Assembly: GCA_000711775.1 (NCBI GenBank)
Contig: ARYC01001999.1
Span: 1-64,000, forward strand
Origin: Oxytricha trifallax
Lineage: Eukaryota > Ciliophora > Spirotrichea > Sporadotrichida > Oxytrichidae
DNA length: 64,000 nucleotides
Direction of reading: 5' to 3'
Positions 11,101 to 23,800 of the stretch are shown one piece after another. The position numbers and the translations under genes are program-made. The notes under the pieces were generated by a model. That model had not been told where the DNA came from, did no database searches, and was given only the letters and a program-made list of their open reading frames with translations. Each line of letters starts with the position of its first letter. Positions within the stretch are counted from its first letter, which is position 1.

Positions 11101-14100
11101 TATCACAGATGTTAAAATAAATAGTTATGAAAGTGTAAATTGATTATTCAGATGATGTTATTTTATGTGCAATTCTACTCTGCCTCCCTAGAAATGTATG
11201 GAGAAAAGATGGTAAACATAGAATTAAGAGCAGATTTTCTATCGGAAAAATTAACCAGGTAAGTCTACAATATGTCTGATTTGCTCTCTGATTTGGGTGG
11301 AATATACAATGCGCTTTTTGCTATTGGAGCTTTACTAGTTTAATCATTTATAATCAATATTATATATTTTATGGGACGCTTTAAATTAAATAGTAGCATA
11401 ATTCAATTAAAACATGTTTTATGGGAAGATGATAAAGAATATTTATTAAGTTAGACTGTCTGGAAGTAAATCAAAAGATGAAAACTAAAATTTAAGTAAT
11501 GTTAAAGACTAAAATTAAACCTTTAATAATACAACAGTTAATTAATCTTATATCAAGGCCGGCAATAACTAGACCTTTATTTTGTGTTCTCTTAAAATAT
11601 TTAATTATGCACGTATTATGGGTAACTAAAAATAGAGTATTGATAACTGTTCCAACCGAGACCCCCCCTCACCCAGACCTAAAACGAGAACCCCCTTCCC
11701 ACCCTAACAAGACCCCCCCTCCCACCTCAACAACATCCCCATTCATATGAAAATTTAAATTCTTAATGTTTAAATCATTTTCCTTCATGACTTCTTGATA
11801 TCATAATATTTCTTACACATAAAAAACATCATTTTTTTCCAAATTTTTCTCAACCTATATAATGAAACTCTTTTTTCAATTTTGGTATATTTATAAATTT
11901 TCACTACGTCCGTCGACCTTTTTCAGCACATACTCCTATAGGAAAATTATTTAATCATCTATATCTCATGGTCTTGATATAATTATAACGAAAAAATAAT
12001 CAACCAAAAAACCCACACAAACATTAATCCTTACAATTCAAATCATTTTAATCGACTGCATTCAATATAATTTCAATAGTAGTCCCATTAATTTTTATAT
12101 TATATTTTTTTCTTTCAATTTCCTGTATATTTTATCATTATAATTTTTATAGCAATTGATTTTTTATGTAAAAAAAATATCAAGAATATTAATATAATAT
12201 GTTTTTAATAAAGGATTAATCAGTTAATAAAGAATATAGATATAATTTTATTTATTTAATTGATCATATTACATGAATTTCATTTGAATTTAATAAATGT
12301 TAGTTTAAAAACATATTATATTAATATTCTTGATATTTTTTTTACATAAAAAATCAATTGCTATAAAAATTATAATGATAAAATATACAGGAAATTGAAA
12401 GAAAAAAAATATAATATAAAAATTAATGGGACTACTATTGAAATTATATTGAATGCAGTCGATTAAAATGATTTGAATTGTAAGGATTAATGTTTGTGTG
12501 GGTTTTTTGGTTGATTATTTTTTCGTTATAATTATATCAAGACCATGAGATATAGATGATTAAATAATTTTCCTATAGGAGTATGTACTAAAAACGGTCG
12601 ACGGACGTTGTCAAAATTTATATATACCAAAATTGAAAAAAGAGTTTCATTATATAGGTTGAGAAAAATTAGGAAAAAAATGATGTTTTTTATGTGTAAA
12701 AATATTATGATATCAAGAAGTCATGAAGGAAAATGATTTAAACATTAAGAATTTAAATTTTCATATGAATGGGGATTTGTTGAGGTGGGAGGGGGGGTCT
12801 AGTTAGGGTGGGAGGGGGCTCTTGTTTTAGGTCTGGAAGGGGGGGTGGGAGGGGGGGTCTCGGTTGGAACAGATAACAATTAATTCGGTAGTTGATTTGC
12901 TTTAATATCAACAAGCTAGAATGTATATTTATTTTGAATATTATAAAATTTTCGTATTAAATGACGAAACATAAGAAGACAAAAGAACATTGAGCAAACT
13001 TAACAGACAAAATTTCATTAAACCTAGTCCTCTCTTCCTCAAATCCCCTATCCTCTCGCCTTAGATACCCTCATTTAAGATTACTGGAGATAGAATTGAA
13101 GCTGTAAACATGAAAATAATTATTTCTTTAGGGCCCGCCATTGAATAATCTACTTATAATTCTTATGACAATTTAAGGTAAAATAGCATTTCATTACGCC
13201 CTTAAATCTATTATTTAAATATTTAATTGATAAAAGGATTAAAATTGAAGGTTTATTAAGCATTTTAATCAAAAGCTAATTCAATAAGAGAATTTGATAC
13301 AGTTTCAAATTTTTACTATTTATAATTTAGCTTCTATATTTTTTGTGATAGATTTTTCATTTTTAAGATAATTATACAAAGATCAATTAAACTTAAATAA
13401 TCACTAATGATTAATTAACTAACAATAGCTCAATATTTATGAGAATAATTGAGGAAATTTAAAATAGAGTGATGTTTTAATTTGGAGAATTTGACATGAT
13501 TAAGATGAAACTCATTTGCAAAAAAAAGCAATGCTTTAATAAAAATGTTGAAAGAAAATGTAATGATTAAAATCCAATAGAATCTACAGATAATAAAATA
13601 AAGTTGTTTATAAATTTAATTTATTATATATAAAATTGTTCAAGAAAGCAGTAAAAAGAATAAATCAGGAATTTGATGCAATGAGTTTGATGAAATTAAT
13701 GAATTAATTTAAGCTTTTGACTAAAGTACTATTGGATCCAACCTAAAAATGCTTCTTGGATTTTAGAAGAAAAATATTCTTAACTCTGATAGCAGCGATA
13801 ATGAGGATCATCCGTTTAGTGGACATAGTTCTGATTCTGAGGAATTCGAAGATGATAGTAAAATAATTAAAAAACTCAAAGCTTAAAATTAGTTACTTAG
13901 ACTTATCTCACTTGGTAAGATTAAAAACAAGATAAATGACTATTTCAATTATGAAATTTTATATTTGCCATAAAACTATATTATGAAATGCCATTTTATG
14001 GAATGAGGACAGGAAATTCAAAGAAATAGATGAAAAACTTTTGAATGGTATGCTTACAAGAAAAACGTAAAAGAATAAATTTATACATAAGGATACTTTG

Positions 14101-14755
14101 AATTCCTTTAAACATCAATATTCCATGATAGAGGAGACAATTCAAAATGAAAAGTCATCGTACACTTTTGATAAAGTAAATGAATTAAAATTAAGAAACA
14201 TTAATATGCAAATTAATGGGGTTGATTCTTAACTGAATGCTTAAGTTACGAGCCCATTGATTAAAAAATAAAAACAACAAAATCGATTTATCTATATACA
14301 ATTATATTTGTTCCAATTGAATATATTCATGAAAATTGATATAAAACCTGTTGCAAAAACTGAATTCAATTTTAAATACGAATTAAATGAATAATTATTC
14401 TAGTTCTCTTTAGCAATAGTCGTCAAGACTTTCTCATAAATACGGAGGAAGTGATTCTGATGATATTGAATAACTTTTTAATTAATTATCTTCTACACCC
14501 TTTAACTAGAAGAAATCTGGTATTGCTATAATAGAATCTCTCATGATTTTCTGATAATTATCTACCAATCATATTGTTTAGAGATAACGTCCATATTATT
14601 TTAAGTGTTTTTGTTCTTATAATATTGGAAATTCTTAGCAATTTTTTTAGTAAAGTTTACTAGATTAAAAAAGTCTGAGTAAAATAATAGAGGGTAGTGC
14701 TTTTAGTAAATTTGAAAGTAGCTTGTAAGAATAAGAATCTCCAAGTGATATTTGA
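5178..14755 (+). CDS. Gene B: paralogue of gene A, spread over about 9.6 kb by insertions
   Basis: N-terminal segments at 5178-5900 match gene A: GASITLIVMLCVLSFLAFKL (membrane helix), ENYKETELKLIKCEDKY, and AYQDVYGFLCI aligned with AYSDVTGLQCI. The next recognisable segments lie beyond the TBE element: IALYKFVEDRYFIPIEPEKQ (10905 on), FYSASLEMYGEKMVNIELRA and DLLSDLGGIYNALFAIGA (about 11180-11335), EFDAMSLMKLMNQ (13670 on), DRKFKEIDEKLLNG (about 14010), and a Gln/Ser-rich tail. TGA stops lie at 14552-14554 in one segment and 14753-14755 after the last. Order and strand match gene A, so this is most likely one gene carrying a TBE insertion and a foldback element in its IESs. Function unknown. 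A two-gene reading is possible but less economical. Confidence 0.5.
6020..6768. other. AT-rich IES DNA between gene B and the TBE element
   Basis: No coding signal on either strand. It is probably part of the eliminated DNA that also holds the TBE element. Confidence 0.4.
6769..8280 (-). pseudogene. TBE zinc-finger/protein-kinase protein, degenerate
   Basis: Matches the 57-kDa zinc-finger/kinase gene of TBE elements. From the N-terminus: MDALVSALDAPKPKTLQTLD (start 8280), an AT-hook-like KRKSGRPK, then two C2H2 fingers (7830-8065) with pairs CSLC...HSQVH and CKIC...HLRAH, then a kinase C-lobe at 7000-7310. The catalytic loop reads HRYLKPCNV instead of HRDLKPxNV and the DFG position reads SNF, so kinase activity is unlikely. 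The zinc-finger part is one base out of frame with the N-terminal part, and further frame changes occur toward the kinase part. TGA end at 6769-6771. It is adjacent to and divergent from the 22-kDa-type gene. Confidence 0.65.
8850..9629 (+). CDS. TBE 22-kDa-type protein, one in-frame TGA
   Basis: Start MRDVGQAGNNTLVNSRQFEG at 8850. The middle reads KYEIYKGRPKLEEGAYQER, then a TGA near 9070, then NVPCFPELSVQNIYQKLKGD and KYLNTDEDSQDLPDRDFFFG. A 59-bp intron (9374-9432, GTAAGT...TTGCAG) rejoins the frame to KKGRALAQLKQK and a basic tail ending PPAKRMNQ, TGA 9627-9629. A further frame change sits near 8945-8975. This matches the small gene of TBE elements, whose role is not firmly known. The early TGA suggests this copy is decaying, unless the region is further spliced. 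Confidence 0.6.
9374..9432 (+). other. Spliceosomal intron in the TBE 22-kDa-type gene
   Basis: GTAAGT at the 5' end and TTGCAG at the 3' end; removal joins TCA A to AG AAG AAA in frame. The intron body is made of repeats of the TTTATGTYRC motif. Confidence 0.6.
9688..10731 (-). CDS. TBE transposase (Tc1/mariner-like DDE), intact
   Basis: A DDE transposase that cuts and joins DNA at element ends; in Oxytricha the TBE transposases are known to be needed for germline DNA elimination. Reading TAA/TAG as Gln gives one open frame of 347 codons from MNSLHKEKHLEFLREAVLKF (10731) to RQRLDEL and TGA, matching the family's 42 kDa. The N-terminal third has a helix-turn-helix-like DNA-binding part; catalytic D in VYIDETIFKPY, second D in IVIFLDNLRAHHS, E in SAYNCIEQIFAW, with 34 residues between the last two (D34E). 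Five in-frame TAA/TAG codons fall inside it, several between conserved blocks, which by itself supports the altered code. It is the only gene of this element without damage. Confidence 0.9.
11637..12884. repeat. Foldback palindrome FB1 (about 570-bp arms)
   Basis: The left arm runs from about 11637 to 12212 and the right arm from about 12300 to 12884; the right is the reverse complement of the left with few mismatches. Outer parts carry C-runs (GACCCCCCCT) on the left, G-runs on the right. The loop is about 90 bp. No gene inside. It sits in gene B between coding segments, so it is probably removed as or with an IES. Confidence 0.85.
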
Positions 14756-15102
14756 ATTAATGAAATTATTAATTCTAAATATCATTAATATTAATAAAAA
14801 TAAATAATGATGAAGAGCTATATGGTCAACTTAAATAAAAGTTTGGAAATTATAATAATATACAATAAAATATCATCTAAAATCAATAATTGAAATATTG
14901 ACTGATCTATTAATATTCAATTAACCTATAATAATTTTAGAACAAGTAATGAAGTTGTATATATAATATTTATTAATTTTAGTGAAATCATGATTGATAG
15001 TTTAATTTGGCTTAATTATAATCGATTATGATTTGAATTAGAAGAATAATATAATAAATTAAAAGTAGGTGAATTAAAATTAAGAAATAAATATAAATTA
15101 AA

Positions 15103-16416
15103 ATGTTGAATACTATCGATTTATCTAAGTATCTAGTAAATCTATCAACAGCTAGTGCCAATTTATACGCTATCGGAGGAACACATTAGAAGAATAATTC
15201 ATTTATTGCTCTATAAAATTATTATTAATATTTGGACTTATTTTTATAATTCCTTTACAATATAGTGCATTTATTTTACTAAATTTTTGCAATATAAACG
15301 TTGGGAGTGGAAACATCTAATAAGCAAATAACGGGAATATAAGACCAGTTTCGGCTTTTTTAGGGGCTTAAGCAAACTCTAAAAGTTAAGCTTAAATTGT
15401 TGCAGCAGCTGCAAATTAGAAATTCTTCAGACCTCAAACCGCATACACTCAATAAAGCTGTAAGGTTCATATTCTCTAAACATCCCTAATTCAATTTATT
15501 CATGAAATTTATGCTAAATTCTGTTTACAGAATCAACAATTGTGACTGCTAGAACAGGGTCTGCATCACAACAAAATTTGATAAGAAATGGTCACTCTCT
15601 GCGAACAATAAGTTACTCAGGAGAAAAATCTTCTTAAAATGCATTCGGTGTTGAAGGTTACAAGATTCCTTTTCACGGTTTACTGCCAAGAGAGCCTAAG
15701 TACACAATTCCCAAAGATAAGTTATCCAATTTCTTGGCTTAGACTTAGAAAAGAGGCAAAGCTTTACCTGCTCCTAATTATGATAAATTACAATTACAAC
15801 TATTTTTTTATTTAGGTTATAGTATTACAAACCTGCATCTTGGGAAACTAAAAATGGGCAATTTGGCAAATCAGCAACTAAAAATAGATTCATGCTCCGA
15901 ATATTTATAATACTTGAAAAGAAGAGAAAAGTGTTGATGGGTAAGTTAGAGTAAGCATTTTAATTAATGTTGAATAATGCCCTTATTCTATAAATATAGT
16001 CGCAATGAAGGTTTTGATTTCTTGAGGGAGGCATAATATTTAGGAACTTTGAGCCCAGCTCCAACTCATTATAAGTCTAATGTTAATATATCAGTACATA
16101 AATTTCATACTTTTCTTAGAAAATGAAATTGTTGAAGCGTTCTTCAACCTGGGCTATTATGAAGCCAATAAATGAAAACAATCTAGGCTGGAAACCAATC
16201 AAATCTAAATAGCCAGATGTTGGCAGTTATGACGTTGCTAAGTCTAAATCTTTCATAAAAGCCAAGCATCCAGTTATAAGTTTTACTAAATCCAAAGCTA
16301 TCAAATTCACTACTGAGTATTCTAATAATAAGAAACACATTCCATGTAGTGCTACATATAAATATGAACTTTGTTTTGACAAAATATCAATTCCATATAT
16401 GAAAAAGAGGTATTGA
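15103..16416 (+). CDS. Axonemal-type protein resembling PG-rich-repeat (SHIPPO/STPGR) proteins
   Basis: Start MLNTIDLSKYLVNLSTASAN at 15103. Further segments: GNIRPVSAFLGAQANSKSQA with an Ala/Gln-rich run, STIVTARTGSASQQNLIRNG, a conserved-looking block GYKIPFHGLLPREPKYTIPK, KPASWETKNGQFGKSATKNR, TLSPAPTHYKS, and a C-terminal unit PDVGSYDVAKSKSFIKAKHP ... ISFTKSKAIKF. TGA at 16414-16416. The spaced Pro/Gly-Ser-Tyr units with following K-S-F stretches resemble sperm-tail PG-rich repeat proteins of ciliary microtubules. IESs separate the segments (around 15225-15300, 15470-15530, 15790-15815, 15945-16005, 16085-16120). A ciliary structural role is inference. Confidence 0.55.
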
Positions 16417-16523
16417 TTTTAGGTTTTTTATTATTGAATTGAACGAAAGAAACTACCAAAGAGGTTTCAAATCATTGTTTAACTTTTAACTTTTACTATT
16501 TTAATTTCTCTTTTTGTTAATGT

Positions 16524-19500
16524 TCAAGAATCTTGTTGTTTCAAAATTTTATCTTGTAATTAGTTTTGATTATAGAGTATCTGCATTTACAAATAATAAA
16601 CTAATAAGCCAGTATTGTAATATATAATTTCGTATACTTATGAATCGACATTATTCTTTCTTTTCTTTCTTTATTCAAGCCTTCTTCTTTTAATCTCATC
16701 GATCATACCGTGATCAACTCTACTCAAAGAATGATCATTTCTCATGTTTTTCTCAATTTCATGAGCTTTTTGAATGATCTTTTCAAACATATCCTTTTTC
16801 AGGATTTTATTAATTTCTTATGGTTCTTCGTAGGTAGCTTTTGCTTAAGAATTATTTTCAGTTTTATTATAGTTAACTTCTAGTTGATTAAAAATAAAAA
16901 TACTCTGCATATTAATAAAATATAATTTAAGATATTCTAAATTCACTACAGAGGACTTAGTTGAATTTTAAGTTTCATATTGAATGTTAGAATTGAAAGT
17001 TTTCTTTGGGGATTGTAACTTACCCAATGAGCTTTTAGTGCCGCTTGATGAGAATGGATTTGATATGTACTTCTTGAAAACTTGCTGTTTCTGTGAATTT
17101 GCTAAATTTTAAGAGCTTATTGACGATTTAAATTCAATATTTTTATTGAGCTTTTGCTCAGTAATATGTGGTTTAAAGTTATGTTAAACAGGTAATGAAG
17201 ATCTCTCTTAAGATTGCTTTGTAATGGGATTTGAAGTGTACTAAGATTTAATATTATTCAGCAATTGATTAGTTGGTGATTTAGCTAGAGAAATAGTACT
17301 AAAATTATTGCAATTTTATCTTGGGGATATGTTTTGTTAGAGCTAAGAATGAGAAAGACTTTTAGTCGCAGAGAAATTTTTCTAGCTGATTATTATTGTG
17401 AAGATTGAATAGTATTTGAAGGTTGAAGTTATTAAACTATTTGCTTTCTCAATTCACAAAAAATAAGATTAACAATAAAACAAATAATTTAGAAATAGCT
17501 TACTCTATAAATTTTTGAATGAATCTACCATCTTTGATTTTTAATTTGATTAAGCTAAATCTTAGTCCTTCTTTCCAATATTTACTTGACTAGTATCTCT
17601 CTTTATAGTTGATTAAGAACTCTTGTAATTTTATCTGACTGGAGTTTTATCATTTTATCTTTAATCTTAAGCTTTATTCATTTTACTGTGAAAGCTTGTT
17701 CGTTTATAGAATTCTTCTAGCTTCTGCTGATTCTTATCTAATTCTGAAATGAATTTATTTTTAATGGAAAATAATGCTTGATATTATATAAAATTTATAT
17801 AATGATATTTATCTAAAAACAATTTTAACCATTTAAATATTTATAGCCCATATATTTTTCACAATTTTACTATTTACATCAGAAGGAGATAAGACAGAAT
17901 GTTTTTACTTTCCCATTAAAACGCTGGAATTTTGAGGGGATCTGTTGCTTCTAAGTTAAGCTTTTGACAAGTTTTATTGCATACATTTTTAGTTATTCAT
18001 TGCAATTTCTGATTACTTTTATATTTTAATAGAAGATCTCTCTGATTGAATTTGAACAATTTCTCTTCTAGGAGTTGAGTCATTGCTATAGATCTTTGAA
18101 TCATATTCAAAATTCTAGATTCCTTCATTATTTTGATATCCTTAGTTTTTAATATAAAAATCACTCACTGATTGAACTAGATTCAGTAAAATCTTGGAAT
18201 TTTTATCAGTAATCTGCTATAGAAGTTATTTTTGTTTATTGCATATTATGATTATGTTGATTTATTACAAAAAATTAATGATTAATATCATGAATTCCCA
18301 ATCTCTTTTTAATTTAATTGATCTAGTACATAGTATGACTGGGATTTTAACCAATCAGTTGTAAAAATACTTGCCAATCTTTTGAAAACACTAATGGATC
18401 TAGTATGTGATTGTTTATCATACAAAGTAAAAAGCTAAATAACTAGCAATTATAAAAGTTGACTTTGAGGGCTTTTTTATTTTTGAAAAGTCTACTATAA
18501 CTTGTAAATTAAGCTCTTTTAGTGAAGCGAAAATTTTGGATTTTAAGCTTCCCTTTTTTTATGACTCTACCTTGTTAACTTCTTTAACTTTCACGACTGA
18601 ATAAACCAATATAATTCGAATTCTGTAAATTTTAAGAGCTATTCTGATTAATTTATCTTGAAGTTTGTTGCATCTTATAGTTTAATACTCGAGGAGTGAT
18701 TTCAAGACCTGAGTCATCATTAGCGCAAAGTGATGAAGAACTTATTAACTTATTATTTTTGGCATTGATAAAATCTCTTAACTATGTACCAACTTATTTT
18801 TATGAAAGTTTCTCTCCAAAAAGATTTTCATCTTGAATTATTGATTTTTAACCAAAACTAGTAAAATAATTTTGAATTTTCTACGCTTGAATAGGGGAAC
18901 TTCTGTTTTAATTAGGCAGTTCAGATTATTAGTAATAGACTCTTGGTATATTGCTATCACAAGTTTGATATGCCTGAATATTTTAATAAGTTTCTGTTTA
19001 GTTTCTACAAAATGCACAAGATTATGGATTTATCTCTTCTTCAAAGTCTTTCTAATTTTTATGTTATTGGTATATTTGGTCCTCACCTTGATTTTAAAAT
19101 GACAAATATTTATTAACATTTTTATTTTAAAAATCCACTGAGACTTCCATAAATCGAATTGCATGATTCTTAGGCAGGGGTAAAGTAGCCAATGGCTAAG
19201 GAGCACTATCAACGTTTCCAATAGTATATTCGTTATATATCTCAAAACCCTCCGAACTCAAGGTCAAATTTCCGAGATTATTATGAACATCGCTTGATAT
19301 GTTCTTCTTTTGTTATATCTCATAGAAACTTTATCTAAGATTTAAGTATAATACTCTATTTCTTTCTGTCCACTCTGGATACTTGAGCTATCATCTTCAA
19401 GTTCATCGATATCTTGATTGATCAATTAGAAAGCATGATATCATAAGGGAGACTGTTGCAAGCTTTTTTGAGGCTGTGATTAGTAACTCTTCTTAAATTA

Positions 19501-20147
19501 TTAATTTATATGAAACTCAAATAAGTCATAGAAGGAGACTGATGGTCATTAAACGTAGCGATCTAGTTTTGGTGTTACTTAACACTTACATATTATAGAG
19601 GAGAAGGTGAACTTGTAATTTTTTGTTGTTTAAGTTTTATCTGTTCATATCAGTTTATTAAAAGGGAGATTTTGAAGGAGACTCTTTTTAAACTTTTGTT
19701 CCCAGGGACTATTTACCTCCAGATGTATGAAATGAAGAATTAATAGATTATCCCATCATTTAGACTTGAGAATGTCCGATGGTGTAAACCTGAAAAAGTT
19801 AAATATTCTGAATGAAGTTTTTTATAGAGTTTAGTTCAAATTTTCTTTCGAAGGTGAGTTTTCCTAATATGATATAATTTCACAAAGATAAGTTTAAGGT
19901 AATTTATTTTCGTGATCTGCTCTTGATTGATTTGGATTATAAAAACAGAGTTCTCCTTGTCGCCATTTGACATCATAGATTTGGCGAGATCTTATTTTTG
20001 GAGCTTAAAATTTGAACTTAAATGGATTAAATAAAACACTTTTAAAATATAGGTAAAATTCATAAAATTCGCTTTAGTGGACCCTGTGATGAACTGTATG
20101 TTATGGGGAACCGAAACATTAATTTTCTTGATCTAAATGAATTTAAA
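16524..20147 (-). CDS. Unknown low-complexity protein D1 (tandem paralogue of D2)
   Basis: Not recognised. Minus-strand coding pieces rich in Ser, Asn, Gln and Lys run from about MFKFIQIKKINVSVPHNIQF (20147) through SMMSNGDKENSVFIIQINQE to a C-terminal helix, FEKIIQKAHEIEKNMRNDHS, followed by GMIDEIKRRRLEQRKKRKN (16660-16840). The first in-frame TGA is 16524-16526. The C-terminal helix matches D2 (EIEKNMK...LGLIEEIKRRRL), so the two are tandem duplicates. AT-rich gaps (for example 17440-17510, 18240-18300) are likely IESs. Segment joins are not resolved. Predicted disordered with a basic coiled C-terminus; role unknown. Confidence 0.45.
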
Positions 20148-20818
20148 CATCTTAAGCTCTCTTAATGTAAAACTTCTATTTTTATATTTAAGTAATAAAA
20201 TCAATTAATTTTATGTTTTACTTCTCCATAATAGATTGCTTGTTATGTGTTGATTTAATTTATAAATCAACAAAGTCACAGATTTCCTAGGTAGGAACAT
20301 GAATTTGGGAGAATAGATTTTACGAGTTTTCTATGGTAGACATGATATTTGGTGAAATAAAGTATTCCTTATTTATTATTTGCTAAAAGGGGCTATCTAT
20401 GACTGTAAAAAAAAAATAATGGTTAATTTATTTTTGTATTTTTTTCTAAAAATAATTGCATTTATCTTATTTTGCATTGAAGTAATTGAAGTAATTGAAA
20501 GATTTATCGGAAAATAGGATTTTACAAAAAAATTTAACAATTTATTTTTATATAGAGGTTTGTAATTTTATGGTAATTAAATATCTCGAAAATAAATAAT
20601 TAAGTCTGAATCCTTTTCGGCTAAATTAATAAGCCGAATTATTTTAGCTGTCGCAATTCTTAATAAGCAAATATAACTTTATTTTGGCTTTTAAATTCTA
20701 ACTACTTTCAACAACTAAATTTTAAATATCTGAAAACATTCATATTAAAATGAAATGCTTAATATAATTAACAAATATAAAAAAACAATCTTATATTTGA
20801 TCAAACTAATTTTCATGC
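20148..20818. other. AT-rich intergenic DNA between D1 and D2
   Basis: No coding frame or repeat that I can support. Homopolymer T and A runs and short direct repeats (GAAGTAATTGAAGTAATTGA near 20478) only. Confidence 0.4.
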
Positions 20819-23800
20819 TCACTCTGCTTATTTCATAGATAACTGATGTATCAATTATAACCTTCTTCTTTTTATTTCTTCAATTAAGCCCAAATCTATC
20901 TTACTAATTTCTCTTTCGCTAAATTTCATATTCTTTTCTATTTCTATTGCGGTTTGTTAAATTTTACCAAGAAAGTCTTATCTCAAAATTGACTATCAAT
21001 ATATTGAATCTTTAATAAATGAGTTAATTGCTATATTAAATTGACATGATATTCTCTGGCTCATATAATGACTTCTCTTAAACCTTGTCTTCATTTAAGT
21101 TTTTCACTGGCAATTGTTGTTTAATTTCCGATTGGTTTACGTTTTACTCGATTACTTTATCGGTTTTAAAGATTTTTATTGCTCTGGTTGGAACAAAATT
21201 ATGCTTTTAAGTGTTTTAAGGGATTTCCTAAGGCACTCCATAAGAGCCAACACTGTCTATACTTCTAGCACTTTGAAGGTTTCCTTCTTAAGCCTGGACA
21301 CTTGATTTTCTATTTTTCTTAAGCTGTTTCAGAAGATTATTGACTTAGTAATTATTTGTAGCTTATGCCTGTTTTCTAGTAGATAAGGGAGTATTAAAAA
21401 TAATCTAAATCATCATTATATAAAATATATTTGTATGAGGATGATCGATGAGAGATTTGCGTTCAGTTATAGTGCAGTCTTCGTCTCTTGATTTATTTGA
21501 AAGCCTTGAGGAATTCCTGGCTGAAGAAACATTGCATGACATACGTTTCTTTAACAATTAAAATTTTAACATAAAAAATGTAGCTGATTCTTTGATTTAA
21601 GTCTTGTGCTAATCCAATATATACTGCTAATAAAACTCTACAATCAATTTATTATGAGATAAGTAATTAATGATAAATATTGGATTCGGAGTTAGTAGTA
21701 TTTTTATGTTAAAAGATATTTTTATATATATTTAAATCATTATTTGACTCTTTTAAGTAATATATATACTAAATATTTTAAATTAAAATTAGTATACTTG
21801 TTTGGTAGTCCACCTTCACAATTACTGGATGTGCTATTTTTCTTTCTGATCAAAATTTTTCCTTTGTCTTGAAGAATTTTTTTATTTGAATTAATTCCTG
21901 AATTTTATTTAGAATTTGACTCTTCCTTAGTTTATTTTGAAAATACTTAAGATAAGCTTGATGCAAGATTGCTTTGATAGTTTTGATTATTGCCCGCTCT
22001 TTATTATAGTTGTTCTAACTTGATTTATCTCTTTCCAATATCTATTTGTGATGAGTATTTAACAGACTCATTGAAGGATTTACTACAGACCCAAGAGCGG
22101 CAGTGCCGAACATAATTCTGGGAGAAGGATTATAAGAGTTAAGCATAGAATATCTCTTATTCGATATCAAAACATTACTTTCATCTTATAACTTCAGTGA
22201 TGCTCTTAAGGGTGACTTATTATCATTTACCTTTGAACTTTTACGAGAAGTTGTTTGACTTAAAACATTTGAGCGTGGAGTGCTAAGAAATTCAGAGTTT
22301 CTAGCATGCTATTTTATTTTGAAAGAAAGAAACTCAAAAATTGAAATTAAAATTCCGAAAATTATTCTAGCATTCCTGTCCTAAGATTGGTTTATGCTTT
22401 TAGAATTGTTTTGGCAGTATTTCAAAAGATTGTCTTATATATTTTGATTCGAAAAATTACTAATTTTGAACTAATCTGCTGTATCTCATTCGAAATTCTT
22501 TAGGGATTAAAACTAATTATTGTAACCAATTTGTCCCAATCTTAATGAATTTAATCATCTGGTTATTTATCAGTTTAAATTTCTAGAAGGAGAATAACTG
22601 TTTGTACGGCTAAATAATATAAAATAAGTTACGTTACTAGACATTGCTTTTTTGGCTTCTTTATTTTAATCAAATCAATAAGCACTTATGATTTAATTCC
22701 TACAATCTTTTTATTAGGTTTTATCCCAATACTACTTAATCTCCTGCTTTAACACCTTACTTACCTTTAAGCGAACTTTAAGCTTCAATATGATTTTGTT
22801 AATTAAAGGGAGTGGAAAGCAACTTTTTATAATCTTGTCTGTTCGTCTTTTAGTGATCTTAAATTCGACTTGAAAAGACAGAGTCAAATGCCTATCTAGA
22901 AGATACTCTACTTGATTGCTAGCTTTAATTCTTTTCAACTAATTTTCTTGAAGAGAACATTTTCTTTTGAAGTCCTACTTTTTAATCATCAATTGGTTTA
23001 ACAGTTTTAAAAAATAAATAGGATACATTTTACTACTTTGCAATGATATCACCAAGAATGGAACTACTTCTTGAGTTATTTTAAGATTATCTCAAACTCA
23101 TTGACTTCCTAAGATTTTCTTCGAATTTATTTGTCCCAGACTTACTGTTCTTACTCCCACTCTGCATAACTGAAGATGTGCAATAGTAATTGCCTTTATT
23201 ACTCTATAACTAAGACTCTAAAATCTTTTGTGTTGATTTCCCCCCGGATTTATTGGTAATACTTTGATTTGGAGTTTTAGGCCTATTATCAAGGAATTTA
23301 GTTTTGATTTTCTCTGCACTCTTAAACATAGATGGTGTATCAATTTTTGTTTAAACTACAGAAACCAATTCTTCATTATTTACTTTATCTACCTATGTTT
23401 GCTTAAAGTATTTTTGATATTCGTTACCACTAAATTAATGATGACTTTATACTGTATATTGAGATACATCTATATTTATGTTGTTGCACTCTAGGTCTTG
23501 TGAATGATCGTCAAGATTTTTGTATGAAAATGTTTCAGGTAGTTAAGGCCTGCTCATTGGTTGTGAAATATTAAATTTTAATTTCACTTTTTTTATATTT
23601 TGTGGTGCTGACATATACTACATACAAGAATAGGCAAAAGCCTCCTCTTCTGTGGGTATCTATTCCTTCAAGTAATTCTTTAAATTTGATTAATTTGTTA
23701 ACTGAGGAAGATACTGCTTAGTTAATAAATTCTGACTTGGATTGTGTAGATCTATTTCCTATTGCTCTTCGAAACTTCTTTCTAACTATACTTACTATGT

